From CAYPIE01 sp964410665 (GTDB lineage: Bacteria; Planctomycetota; Planctomycetia; Gemmatales; Gemmataceae), in the NCBI GenBank assembly GCA_964410665.1, contig CAYPIE010000110.1, forward strand, positions 1-17,920: a stretch of DNA of 17,920 nucleotides. The letters are read 5' to 3'. Both the position numbers and the translations under genes were made by a program. This document shows positions 7,389 to 15,279 of the stretch, one piece after another (position 1 is the stretch's first letter; each line of letters starts with the position of its first letter). Under the pieces are notes generated by a model that saw only the letters and a list, made by a program, of their open reading frames with translations, searched no databases and was not told where the DNA came from.

Positions 7389-7837
7389 AGGGTCCTCCCC
7401 GAGCGCTGGCTTCCTGGTGGACGGGTCCTAGGTAAGCGGCTCGGACTTTAGGGGCTAGTACGGTTATACGGGTCGTAGTGGCGTTGGTGGCATATGGAAC
7501 GGACGGCGGGTGGGTCATCGGCTGGGCAGGTCTCTGAGTACATCCTACGGTGGTTAGAGAGCGAAAGACCCCTAGGATGCATGGAATCGTTGTATTCATT
7601 ACAACACATCCTCATCGTCTCAGGGCTGTGCCGCGTGTTACAGGGATTGACCCAGCAATACATGCGACGGCGGCTTTAGCAATTATAGCTGCCGGACTTG
7701 AGGTCGCCGCCGTAAACCACACCGAGCGGATTAAGCTTGCCCAACCGTCAAGGTCGATGAGGGGCTTCAAGCTGGGGCTCGGCAACGTGATGCGGGATGT
7801 GGATCGCTGCTGGACTCCCTGGAAACATGGTTAGGAG
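7389..7837. other. long divergent intergenic region without a convincing gene
   Basis: About 450 bp (605 bp if the exported protein starts at 7994) separate the divergent phosphatase gene and the exported-protein gene. Small frames exist on both strands, for example GTG 7550 to TAG 7834. Their codon use is unlike the neighbours (more A/T-ending and rare AGG, ATA and TTA codons) and their products resemble nothing I know. The region is locally less GC-rich around 7570-7700 and contains the palindrome at 7589-7605. I found no promoter pair I would defend. It most likely holds the divergent promoters and a long untranslated leader. Confidence 0.5.
7589..7605. promoter_or_regulatory. perfect inverted repeat, possible operator
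   Basis: The bases GTTGTA-TTCAT-TACAAC form a perfect 6-bp inverted repeat around a 5-bp centre, in the AT-richer part of the divergent intergenic region. The size and symmetry suit a dimeric repressor. It resembles the TTGTgaa/ttcACAA style of Rex sites only in its outer TTGT/ACAA bases and is shorter than the usual 18-20 bp, so no regulator is assigned. Confidence 0.3.
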
Positions 7838-7978
7838 ATGATTTGCGTTGTCGCGCTCTCCTGGCTTTCGCTGATTTTTCTTGGCAAGGTGGCCACGGGA
7901 ACTGCCTGGACGCAGCCCTTTTCAGCATCGAATGCACCCGGCAAGCGATCCCCCAAGACGGTGGGCGTGCCCGGTGTG

Positions 7979-7984
7979 AGGAGC
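7979..7984 (+). promoter_or_regulatory. ribosome-binding site favouring the 7994 start
   Basis: GAGGAG ends 9 nt before the in-frame ATG at 7994, ideal spacing. The alternative ATG at 7838 has TTAGGAG touching the start codon, which leaves no spacer. Confidence 0.45.
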
Positions 7985-7993
7985 AAGGCGCTG

Positions 7994-10900
7994 ATGTCCT
8001 GTTCGAAAATCGCCCGCCTTGGCATGTCTCTAGACGCGCTGGAATCACGCGAGCTGCTTAGTGGCGATCTGGTTGTTCAAGAAGACTTTGATCGGACCGA
8101 TCCGCCTGGTCTGCCCACCGGTTGGGTGCAATGGACCGATCGGGGCTTGCCGGGCTTTACCAGCACGGCCGACCAAGGCTATGACCAATCGGGCGGGCTG
8201 GCCAGCGATGGCTTGTCCAATCAGACCGCCCGCGTGTGGTGGAGCGAACCCACCGAGGCCGACGTCGGAGTGGGGGCTACGGTCCTGGTGAGTACCCTGG
8301 TGCCGGTCCGATTGCTCGCACGTGGCCAGAATCTGGATAGCTCGGCTCCGAGCTATTACGCCGTCGAATTGACCCGTGGCACCCATATCGAACTGCTCCG
8401 CGTCGTGGATGGTGAGGCGACGACACTGGCCCGTCTGAACACCGACCGTTGGCTGAGTGGTGAATGGCTGGATGTCACCTTGACGCTGACTGGTCCCGAT
8501 TTACAGGTTGAGGTGATCCGGAGTTCGACCGGGGAATACCTCAATGGTGTGGGCACTTGGCAGACGGACCCAGCAAGGGCCATCCGTGTTGCAGATGCGG
8601 CTTTGCCTTCGGGTGGACGTGCAGGGATTGAGCGAACGGCACGCTACGCTGGTCCGGTGCATCTGGATCATGTGCATATTTGTGTGCCCTCTGCAGAAGG
8701 GCCGGTGTCGCCACGGGGACGCGAGGACTTTGACACCGCGCCGATTGGCGGTGTGCCCAGCGGCTGGTCGGAGTGGGCCAACTTGTCGGGCATGGGTTTT
8801 GAAGTACGTTCTGGGAACTCGGTAAGTGGCAATCAGGCATTGGCTTCCGTGGGGGCCTCGTTTACTGCAGCCCGGGCGTGGGTGGACGAGGAACAGCCGG
8901 CGGATGTCGAAGTCTCGGTATCCGTGCAATTGAACTCCCTGATTCCAGCCCAGGTTTTCCTACGCGGTTCCGACCTTGATACCAGGACTCCGAGCTACTA
9001 TGCCGCGACCATGCAACGTGGCGCCGTCCTGGAGATTGTCCGTGTGGTCGAGGGGAAGACGGTTACCCTGGCCGAACTCAAGACTGCCGAGTATTTTTCC
9101 GGGACCTGGGTACGGCTTTACTTTGCCGCCGAAGGTGAACAACTCGAACTCGCGGTGCAACGGCTGGATAGCGAACAATGGCTAAGCCCGCAGGGGACTT
9201 GGCAGAGTGAACCGACGTTGGCTTTGCAGACCACCGACACCACCTTGACTGGACCTGGTCAGGTCGGCCTGGCTCGGCCGCGACAATACTGGGGCAATAT
9301 CTATTTTGATGATTTTGCTTATCAGCCCGATTCCTCCGTCTTCAACACGCCGCCTTCGGTGAGCATTGAAGCCCCCGGGGATCAATCAAGCGTCTCGGGT
9401 ACGGTTGCAGTTCAGGTGGCCGCGGCCGATGATCAAGGGATTGAACAAGTGGAGCTGTATCTTGGTTCGAGCCTCCTGACCACTCTGCGGGAAGCTCCGT
9501 ACCATTGGGACTTTGCGACCACCGCCTTTGCCAATGGGACGTATACCCTTGAAGCTCGGGCGTATGATCTGGCCGGACAGGTCACTTCGGCCCAGCATAC
9601 GGTGGTGATTGATAACCCGACTAGCAATCCGGGCCTGCCCGACATTCCACGCAACTATGATCATATTCGTATTGCTCAGCTCGCTTATGCGGGCAACCCA
9701 CTCGAGGAATTTGAGCAGCAGCTGTTGCGCGAGAGCGTCGATCTGGTGATCCCAAATACCCGTTATCTGGAAGCGATCGACGCGCAGAACCCAGATACGC
9801 CGCAGCTGATCTACACCAACCTTTCCAACGTCTATCTGGATCTGTTGACGGATTGGCTCGCGTACGCAGATGCCCATGGATATGATCGCGAACAGGCGTT
9901 TTACCACGTGGCCACGGCGACGCCTTTCCAGGGGAGTAGCCCCTCTTCGATCCCAGTGACTTGGTTCTGGAATGCTCGGGCGGGCGAGGCCAATCCCGAG
10001 AACTGGGCCGATGCCATGAAGAATGTCCTGTCGCAATCGCGGGGGACTGTGGATGAGGGCATTGTGCTCGGCCCAGCCAACCAGGCTCTGTATCTCGGCT
10101 ACCCGGAGAAGTTTCGTGAGGTCAACCTGAGTGTCGAGCAACCGCCTGGGACGGGTTGGACGATGGTCGTCGAGTACGTCACGGCGGTGGATGCCCAGGG
10201 CCATCCCAGCGCTTGGCAAACGCTGACCTTGTTGCAGGATTCAAGCGACGGGTTGACCCAAAGCGGTCAGCTCCGCTTTGATCCGCCGGCCGATTGGGTA
10301 CCGTCCTCGATCGGTGGGTCGGCATCGCTCTATCATCTACGATTGCGGACATTGACCGGGGCAGCGACCGAGGTTCCGGTGTTAGGTCCGATCCTTGGAC
10401 GAGACTATGTACAGGCGGATGGGGCCATCAACGGGCTGATCCCTGCTTTCGACGCCACGGCCGACTTGGACGAGGATGGCTATCTGAATGACGCGGAGTA
10501 CGCACAACGTCTGCCCGGCAAGGATGCACGATTTGTTTATGAAAGTCGTCTGTTTTACCCCTATTATGGGCAACAGCGCTTCATTACCAGGCCGGATGGC
10601 GCAGGCTTTCGTCGCTGGGCGGCAGACTATCATGTCCGTTACCTGCAACAGTTCCCGCTGGCCGATGGCTTGTTCGTGGACAACTCCAATGGCAAACTAC
10701 CGATCGATGGCATTGCCGTACTAGAATCCACCGACAATTATGCACGGGCTGCGGGCGAGCTGCTCGAGGTGGTCGGTGCGGCCGTGGCGCCCAAATGGCT
10801 AATGGCCAACACCGCGGGGGGCTTCTTCACGGCCCAAGAGATCGTCCCGTATGTTCCGGCTACCTTGGAAGAGTTCGCGCTCAGACCACAAAGTGCGACC

Positions 10901-11431
10901 TGGTCGCAGTTCTTGGATATCGCCAACCTGGTGGCCACCCGTCAGGCCGCGGCCTCGCCAACGCCGTATCTGGTCCTGGACAGCCTTGCTCAGGGAAGCG
11001 ATCCAACCGATCCGCGGTTTTTGATGAGCACGCTTGCATATTACTATTTGTTAGGAAATCCGGAGACCACCTTCCTGATGTTTTCCGGGGGGGATGAGCC
11101 CGCCTCGAGTTGGACGCGTCACTGGGTTGATGCGGTGGCTTACGATGTCGGCTTGCCCACGGAGTCGTGGAGTGAGTTTGCCATGGGCCAGGATCCCGAC
11201 AACCCAGACTTGCTCTATCGCATTTATCAGCGAAGTTACACGAACGCCCTGGTGCTGTACAAGCCACTGTCCACCTTTCAGGGCCAACGTGGTAGCCTTG
11301 CGGATACGACCGCGACCGTCCATGCCCTCGATGGCGATTATCGGATGCTCCAACCGGACGGGACGCTCGGTTCGGTCATCAACGAAGTGACGCTGCGCAA
11401 CGGCGAAGGGGTGGTTTTGATTCGCGTTTGA
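7994..11431 (+). CDS. exported multidomain protein with glycoside-hydrolase-like barrel
   Basis: The chosen start gives 1145 residues. Near the N-terminus is LESRELLSG (residues 16-24), the LExRxLLSG-type motif common on exported planctomycete proteins. Two tandem 214-residue modules follow (about 30-240 and 244-450), each running EDFD, a GW.W segment, PSYYA and GTWQ. They look like concanavalin/LamG-type beta-sandwiches. Next comes an Ig-like domain (about 453-540, starting NTPPSVSIEAPG). The C-terminal 590 residues look like a TIM barrel related to hypothetical glycoside hydrolase families such as GHL15, with LADGLFVDNSNGK and PYLVLDSLAQG at likely active-site strand ends. The barrel is interrupted by a beta-rich segment and a DLDEDGYLNDAE calcium-type loop. 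A role in polysaccharide binding and cleavage at the surface is inference. The frame is also open from ATG 7838, which would add 52 residues including a hydrophobic stretch; that start cannot be excluded. Confidence 0.8.
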   Translation: MSCSKIARLGMSLDALESRELLSGDLVVQEDFDRTDPPGLPTGWVQWTDRGLPGFTSTADQGYDQSGGLASDGLSNQTARVWWSEPTEADVGVGATVLVSTLVPVRLLARGQNLDSSAPSYYAVELTRGTHIELLRVVDGEATTLARLNTDRWLSGEWLDVTLTLTGPDLQVEVIRSSTGEYLNGVGTWQTDPARAIRVADAALPSGGRAGIERTARYAGPVHLDHVHICVPSAEGPVSPRGREDFDTAPIGGVPSGWSEWANLSGMGFEVRSGNSVSGNQALASVGASFTAARAWVDEEQPADVEVSVSVQLNSLIPAQVFLRGSDLDTRTPSYYAATMQRGAVLEIVRVVEGKTVTLAELKTAEYFSGTWVRLYFAAEGEQLELAVQRLDSEQWLSPQGTWQSEPTLALQTTDTTLTGPGQVGLARPRQYWGNIYFDDFAYQPDSSVFNTPPSVSIEAPGDQSSVSGTVAVQVAAADDQGIEQVELYLGSSLLTTLREAPYHWDFATTAFANGTYTLEARAYDLAGQVTSAQHTVVIDNPTSNPGLPDIPRNYDHIRIAQLAYAGNPLEEFEQQLLRESVDLVIPNTRYLEAIDAQNPDTPQLIYTNLSNVYLDLLTDWLAYADAHGYDREQAFYHVATATPFQGSSPSSIPVTWFWNARAGEANPENWADAMKNVLSQSRGTVDEGIVLGPANQALYLGYPEKFREVNLSVEQPPGTGWTMVVEYVTAVDAQGHPSAWQTLTLLQDSSDGLTQSGQLRFDPPADWVPSSIGGSASLYHLRLRTLTGAATEVPVLGPILGRDYVQADGAINGLIPAFDATADLDEDGYLNDAEYAQRLPGKDARFVYESRLFYPYYGQQRFITRPDGAGFRRWAADYHVRYLQQFPLADGLFVDNSNGKLPIDGIAVLESTDNYARAAGELLEVVGAAVAPKWLMANTAGGFFTAQEIVPYVPATLEEFALRPQSATWSQFLDIANLVATRQAAASPTPYLVLDSLAQGSDPTDPRFLMSTLAYYYLLGNPETTFLMFSGGDEPASSWTRHWVDAVAYDVGLPTESWSEFAMGQDPDNPDLLYRIYQRSYTNALVLYKPLSTFQGQRGSLADTTATVHALDGDYRMLQPDGTLGSVINEVTLRNGEGVVLIRV

Positions 11432-11484
11432 TCCACAAGGGCCGTGCGGACTTGGGGAGTTCAACGGCTCCAAGGCTCGGCGGC

Positions 11485-13764
11485 CTACCGCAGCTGTTGG
11501 CGTTTGCGGTCTAGGACACGGACCGCTTCGCGTTCCTCGGGTCGGAAACGGGGGTACAGTTGGGCAGCACGATCCCAGGCTTGTCGAGCTTGTTCGGGTT
11601 GCTGCAAACGCAGGTAGACATCCCCCAGGTGATCCCAGACGGTCGGATCGCGACGGCCATCTGGCAAGTCAGCCGCTCGTTCCAGGTTCTGCCGCGCCCC
11701 GTGCAGATCGCCCTTGCGAAAACGTACCCAGCCGAGGCTATCGAGGTAAGCAGCGTTGGCACGGGCGGGGTCGAGGGTGGTCGCTCGTTCACGTTGATCG
11801 AGCTCGATGGCTCGGCGAATCAAGCTTTCCGCTGCGTCTAGATGGCGATTGTGCTCGGCCCACCGATAGCCCAGCTCATTGTGAGCGACTGGGTTGTTGG
11901 GATCAAGACGCAGGAGTCGCTGGAACTCCGCTTCGGCGTCAGCCAGACGACCCAGGTCGCTATACACGTAGGCCAACCGATGACGGATCGGGTAGACCTC
12001 TTCGGGGAGGTTGTACTCGCGGAGGAGCTGCTGGCCCTCGTTTAAGGCTTCCTTGAGCTGGCCGGCGCGACGAAGAATGTTGATCTTCAGACACCGCAGG
12101 GATAAACGAAGTGGGTCGCTGGTTTGCTGCAGCGCCTGTTCGATATGTGCCAGGGCGCGGCGATATTCCCCCTTGGAGGCTCGCGCCGATGCCAGGTAGT
12201 ACTGAAATAACGCGTTGGATTGCCGACGTCGGCCGACCAGCCGAGCTTCACAGAGGCGAATGAGTTGATCCCATTCTCCTTGACGCTCTAGCAAGCGAAA
12301 CAACGCATACAAAATATCCAAGTCGCGTCTTGACCAGCCTCCCTCGACACAATCCAAGAAGGTGTCGATCGCTTGGTCGGGCTGTTCTGTCTCGACAGCC
12401 AGCTGGGCCAGTAAATGCCAGAAGTCGACCGAACGATCGCGTGGCTCAAACCACAAGCGGCGTTGTTGGGTGGTAGCCAGGATCGCTTGCACCAAGGTGG
12501 CATCTTCACGAAGGACCGTCAGCATGGTGCGAGCGCGCAGCCGTGCGGCTTCACGGGCCTCCGGGGAGACTTGTGGCGGATCCGAGTCATTCTCATTATT
12601 CTCATTGGGATCGTATTGTCGCCAGGTTTGCTCGAGGAGGGCCAGGATTTCCGGGATCTGATTGACCCGAGCATAGTAGGCGAACAGTCCACGATAGACC
12701 GCGGTGTCGATCTTTCGTTCGGCCAGCGCGCGGTAGAGCTGCTCGCCGCGAGTCTGTTGATTGGGCGAAGGGTTGCGGCAAAGCTCGCGGGCCAACAACA
12801 GGGACAGATCGCGGTGCTCAGGGTAGGCGCGGACGGCGGTTTGCAGCCAGCTTGGGATTTGTTCGGCACGCTTTTGCAAGCGGAGTAAATCGATCCCCAG
12901 CTCATAGGCATCGAGTTGGGTCGGGTGGCGCTCCAAATAGGCTCGGAGGGTCTGCCAGGACTCGGCAAACTGACCCTGTTCTCGCTGGAGCTGGGCTAGT
13001 TGGAATGGTAGCTGGTCGCTGACGAGTGACGGATCGGCGGGTGGTCGCTTTCGTTGAAGACTGGCGGCAGCCTGATAAGCCGCGAGAGCTTCGGGGAAAC
13101 GGCGTTGGCGACGGTATATTTCGCCCAGCTGCTCTAGATAGTGGGCTTCCAGGCGGTTTCGCTCCAGTGGGCTCAACCATGCGATCGGCTGCTGCAAGCG
13201 AGGTTGCTGGTGGAGCAAGTCGATCATCCCACGCGCGGTCGCGCTTGCCTCGTTCCAGGCTTCGGTCTTCTTCTGAAGAGCAAAGAGGCATTGCCGCAGC
13301 TTGAGCGATCGTCCTGGTTGCCGGTCCAAGCTCGCCGAGGCGAGTCCTTGTTGCAACAGCGCGATGGCATCTTCCGGTCGGCCGGCATCGGCAAGAAGGT
13401 TCGCGAGGGTATAACTGGCCTGAGGATCGTGTGGTTCAAGTTGGAGGATTTCGCGGCACAACTGAACGCATGCGTCGACGGATCGGTTGTTTAAAAAGGA
13501 TTGGATAAGTTTGTTTCTCGATTCGCAGCCATGGTGATGCTGAGCTTGACCCACTGCTTCGTCGAGTTTGTGTTGGGTATTTTGAGTGAGGATGCGGCGA
13601 GATTGGGGTCGGGTGTTGTTCGGCGAGAGGCTTGCGTTCTGCATTCCTTGCACAGCGGAGGCATGGGCCAGGCGACTGCGACTGGGAGGCGTTTCCAGGG
13701 GTGGCGACTGTGCCACTAGTGGGGCATGGAGCAGGATGGTCAACCCGGCGAAACACGCGCGCAT
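11485..13764 (-). CDS. exported tetratricopeptide-repeat protein
   Basis: This 759-residue protein begins MRACFAGLTILLHAPLVAQS, a short signal peptide with likely cleavage near residue 20. A basic, low-complexity stretch follows to about residue 110. The rest is helical repeats of TPR type, for example DPQASYTLANLLADAGRPED, YPIRHRLAYVYSDLGRLADA, NNPVAHNELGYRWAEHNRHL and PTVWDHLGDVYLRLQQPEQA. The final C-terminal repeats are the clearest. An acidic, Asn-rich linker (DPNENNENDSDP) interrupts the repeats near the middle. TPR arrays are protein-binding scaffolds, and an exported one may act in envelope assembly, but no partner is evident. A GTG at 13776 is in frame, but GGAGG 5 nt before ATG 13764 and the signal peptide fix the start. 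It converges on the barrel protein with 53 bp between stops and no obvious terminator. Confidence 0.85.
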   Translation of the reverse strand: MRACFAGLTILLHAPLVAQSPPLETPPSRSRLAHASAVQGMQNASLSPNNTRPQSRRILTQNTQHKLDEAVGQAQHHHGCESRNKLIQSFLNNRSVDACVQLCREILQLEPHDPQASYTLANLLADAGRPEDAIALLQQGLASASLDRQPGRSLKLRQCLFALQKKTEAWNEASATARGMIDLLHQQPRLQQPIAWLSPLERNRLEAHYLEQLGEIYRRQRRFPEALAAYQAAASLQRKRPPADPSLVSDQLPFQLAQLQREQGQFAESWQTLRAYLERHPTQLDAYELGIDLLRLQKRAEQIPSWLQTAVRAYPEHRDLSLLLARELCRNPSPNQQTRGEQLYRALAERKIDTAVYRGLFAYYARVNQIPEILALLEQTWRQYDPNENNENDSDPPQVSPEAREAARLRARTMLTVLREDATLVQAILATTQQRRLWFEPRDRSVDFWHLLAQLAVETEQPDQAIDTFLDCVEGGWSRRDLDILYALFRLLERQGEWDQLIRLCEARLVGRRRQSNALFQYYLASARASKGEYRRALAHIEQALQQTSDPLRLSLRCLKINILRRAGQLKEALNEGQQLLREYNLPEEVYPIRHRLAYVYSDLGRLADAEAEFQRLLRLDPNNPVAHNELGYRWAEHNRHLDAAESLIRRAIELDQRERATTLDPARANAAYLDSLGWVRFRKGDLHGARQNLERAADLPDGRRDPTVWDHLGDVYLRLQQPEQARQAWDRAAQLYPRFRPEEREAVRVLDRKRQQLR

Positions 13765-13769
13765 GTAAA

Positions 13770-13774
13770 CCTCC
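13770..13774 (-). promoter_or_regulatory. ribosome-binding site deciding the TPR-protein start
   Basis: The minus strand reads GGAGG here, 5 nt before the ATG at 13764. The alternative GTG at 13776 lies just upstream of this site and would put it inside the gene. Confidence 0.6.
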
Positions 13775-13797
13775 ACCCAGAGAACAGAGAATAGATC

Positions 13798-13826
13798 ATC
13801 CTAGCGAGACTTGGGTCTGGGGCCAA
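13798..13826 (-). promoter_or_regulatory. candidate sigma70-type promoter for the TPR gene
   Basis: On the minus strand, TTGGCC (complement of 13821-13826) and TAGGAT (complement of 13798-13803) are 17 nt apart. Each matches the consensus at 4 of 6 bases. The site lies about 34 nt upstream of the ATG at 13764, in the short divergent gap shared with the DoxX-like gene. Confidence 0.3.
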
Positions 13827-13885
13827 TCGATTTACGGTCGAGTCAGCACATCCGCGAAGCGTTGGGGATCAAACTCAGGAGAGCC

Positions 13886-14269
13886 ATGGTGTCGAAGGAT
13901 GGACGTGCACGGGTCGCTCTGGCGGTATTTTTCGTTGTGGCAGGGCTGAGCCATTTTTTCCTGCCCGAGGTGTATGTGGCAGCCATCCCGAGCTACTTGC
14001 CCGACCCCCGACGACTGAACGGGATCTGTGGCGGAGCGGAAATCCTGGGCGGGCTGGGAGTGTTGGTGCCCAGGCTACGCCGTCTGGCTGGCATCGGACT
14101 GGTGTTGCTCCTTGTGGCGGTGTTGCCCGCCCATGTGCATGTACTCCGCCATGGTTGGGCGGGGGTAGATTTGCCGCAGTGGTTGCTCTGGGTACGCTTG
14201 CCATTTCAGCTAGTTTTCTTGGCCTGGGTGTGGTGGGTATGCTTGCGTCGGCCCGACCGATCGAGGTGA
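13886..14269 (+). CDS. DoxX-like small integral membrane protein
   Basis: This 127-residue protein has four predicted hydrophobic helices. It has the family-like opening ARVALAVFFVVAGLSHFFLPEVYVAAIPSYLP in two parts: helix 1 and then the FxxPExYxxxIPxYLP loop. It continues with NGICGGAEILGGLGVLVPRLR, a histidine-rich LPAHVHVLRHGW segment between helices 3 and 4, and a closing tryptophan-rich helix. This matches the DoxX/COG4270 group of small membrane proteins, whose biochemical role is unsettled. AGGAGAG lies immediately before the ATG at 13886, which is why I reject the longer frame from 13811. It is divergent from the TPR gene, and about 165 bp with a separate promoter lie between it and the PP2C gene. 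Confidence 0.8.
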   Translation: MVSKDGRARVALAVFFVVAGLSHFFLPEVYVAAIPSYLPDPRRLNGICGGAEILGGLGVLVPRLRRLAGIGLVLLLVAVLPAHVHVLRHGWAGVDLPQWLLWVRLPFQLVFLAWVWWVCLRRPDRSR

Positions 14270-14310
14270 ACTGAGAGGTAAAGCTGGATGTGTCAAGCAG
14301 GCGTTCCCAG

Positions 14311-14339
14311 TTGGATTTATGGCGGGTCAATGGTATAGT
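14311..14339 (+). promoter_or_regulatory. candidate sigma70-type promoter for the PP2C gene
   Basis: TTGGAT (14311-14316) and TATAGT (14334-14339) are separated by 17 nt. The -10 box matches the consensus at 5 of 6 bases and the -35 at 3 of 6. It lies about 95 nt upstream of the preferred ATG at 14434. If used, it could drive the PP2C, DUF1573, rex and tRNA-Gln run. Confidence 0.45.
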
Positions 14340-14433
14340 AGGGGAGTTGAATGAACAAACGTCGGGCTGTACCCCGGCCGGCATGCTTGCTCCATCGGGC
14401 AGAACCGACCACGGAATGAATGAGAGAGCCCTC

Positions 14434-15192
14434 ATGTCGCTAGCACTGAACATCGGTAAGTGCTCCCTTTTGGGAAATTATCGGGAGAACAACGAGGACT
14501 CGATCGAGATCAAGCAGTTCCCCGATTTTGTGGTTTCGATTGTTGCCGATGGTATGGGTGGCCAGGCAGCTGGGGAAGTCGCCAGTGGGCGTGCGGTCGA
14601 CATTCTGCCGCGCGAACTCCGTAAACATCTTCCCGGGGCTAGTGTGGCGGATGCGGTCAAGACCGTCATCCGACGAGCGATTGTTCAGGCGAATGAGGAA
14701 ATAATCGACCTGGCTGCCCGGGATAACGACAAGCGGAATATGGGTACTACCGTGGTCTTGGCCGTCTGGCGGCGGGCCAACGAGATGTTTATCGCCGGGG
14801 TTGGCGATAGCCGCGCCTACCTGATTCGAGATAACAAGATTGTTCAACTAACCATTGACCACTCGCTGGCTCAGGCATTGGTTGAGGCACGTACCATTTC
14901 TCCAGATGAGGCCAAGGGCCATCGATTTCAGCACGTACTTTGGAAGTACTTGGGGACACGAGAAGTTGGCGAAGGACCCGAGGTTCACGCGGTACCGGTT
15001 CAACCCGGAGACCGATTTCTACTTTGTTCGGATGGCTTGTGTGGCGTGGTCACCGACGAGAAAATTCTCGAATATATGCTCCAGAATATGGATGTTCAGC
15101 AGTGTGCCGATGGTCTTGGTCAGTTGGCTTTGGATTCCGGCTCCCGAGACAACGTTTCGTGTATCGTTATCGAGGTGTCGGAAAACTCATAA
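14434..15192 (+). CDS. PP2C-family serine/threonine protein phosphatase
   Basis: This 252-residue protein is a stand-alone PP2C (PPM) phosphatase that removes phosphate from Ser/Thr of proteins, using two Mn or Mg ions. The motifs are in order: RENNEDS (residues 17-23), VADGMGG (37-43, metal Asp D39), GTTVVLAV (104-111), AGVGDSRAYLI (121-131), DHSLAQALVEARTIS (142-156), LLCSDGL (196-202, D200) and SRDNVSCIVIEV (237-248, D239). The catalytic set looks complete, there are no membrane segments, and the size is typical of the Stp/PrpC type. A frame is open back to 14290 and another ATG lies at 14416. The conserved fold starts at ATG 14434, and the candidate promoter at 14311-14339 lies inside the longer frame. 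A partner Hanks-type kinase is not in the window. Confidence 0.93.
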   Translation: MSLALNIGKCSLLGNYRENNEDSIEIKQFPDFVVSIVADGMGGQAAGEVASGRAVDILPRELRKHLPGASVADAVKTVIRRAIVQANEEIIDLAARDNDKRNMGTTVVLAVWRRANEMFIAGVGDSRAYLIRDNKIVQLTIDHSLAQALVEARTISPDEAKGHRFQHVLWKYLGTREVGEGPEVHAVPVQPGDRFLLCSDGLCGVVTDEKILEYMLQNMDVQQCADGLGQLALDSGSRDNVSCIVIEVSENS

Positions 15193-15279
15193 ACCTATCT
15201 GGCTTAATTCTGACACCCTTCCCGAGCATATCAGTTGCATTGAACGGTTGATCAGTATCCGGCGTTGGAATATCGGCGG

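Noticed and set aside
7550..7834. A 94-codon plus-strand frame (GTG start) ending 3 nt before ATG 7838, as if translationally coupled
   Set aside because: Codon use is unlike the neighbours (AGG, AGA, ATA and TTA codons), there is no ribosome site, and the product has no recognisable features.
9386..10219. 277-codon minus-strand frame inside the barrel protein gene
   Set aside because: It is antisense to a clear multidomain coding region and shows no recognisable domain.
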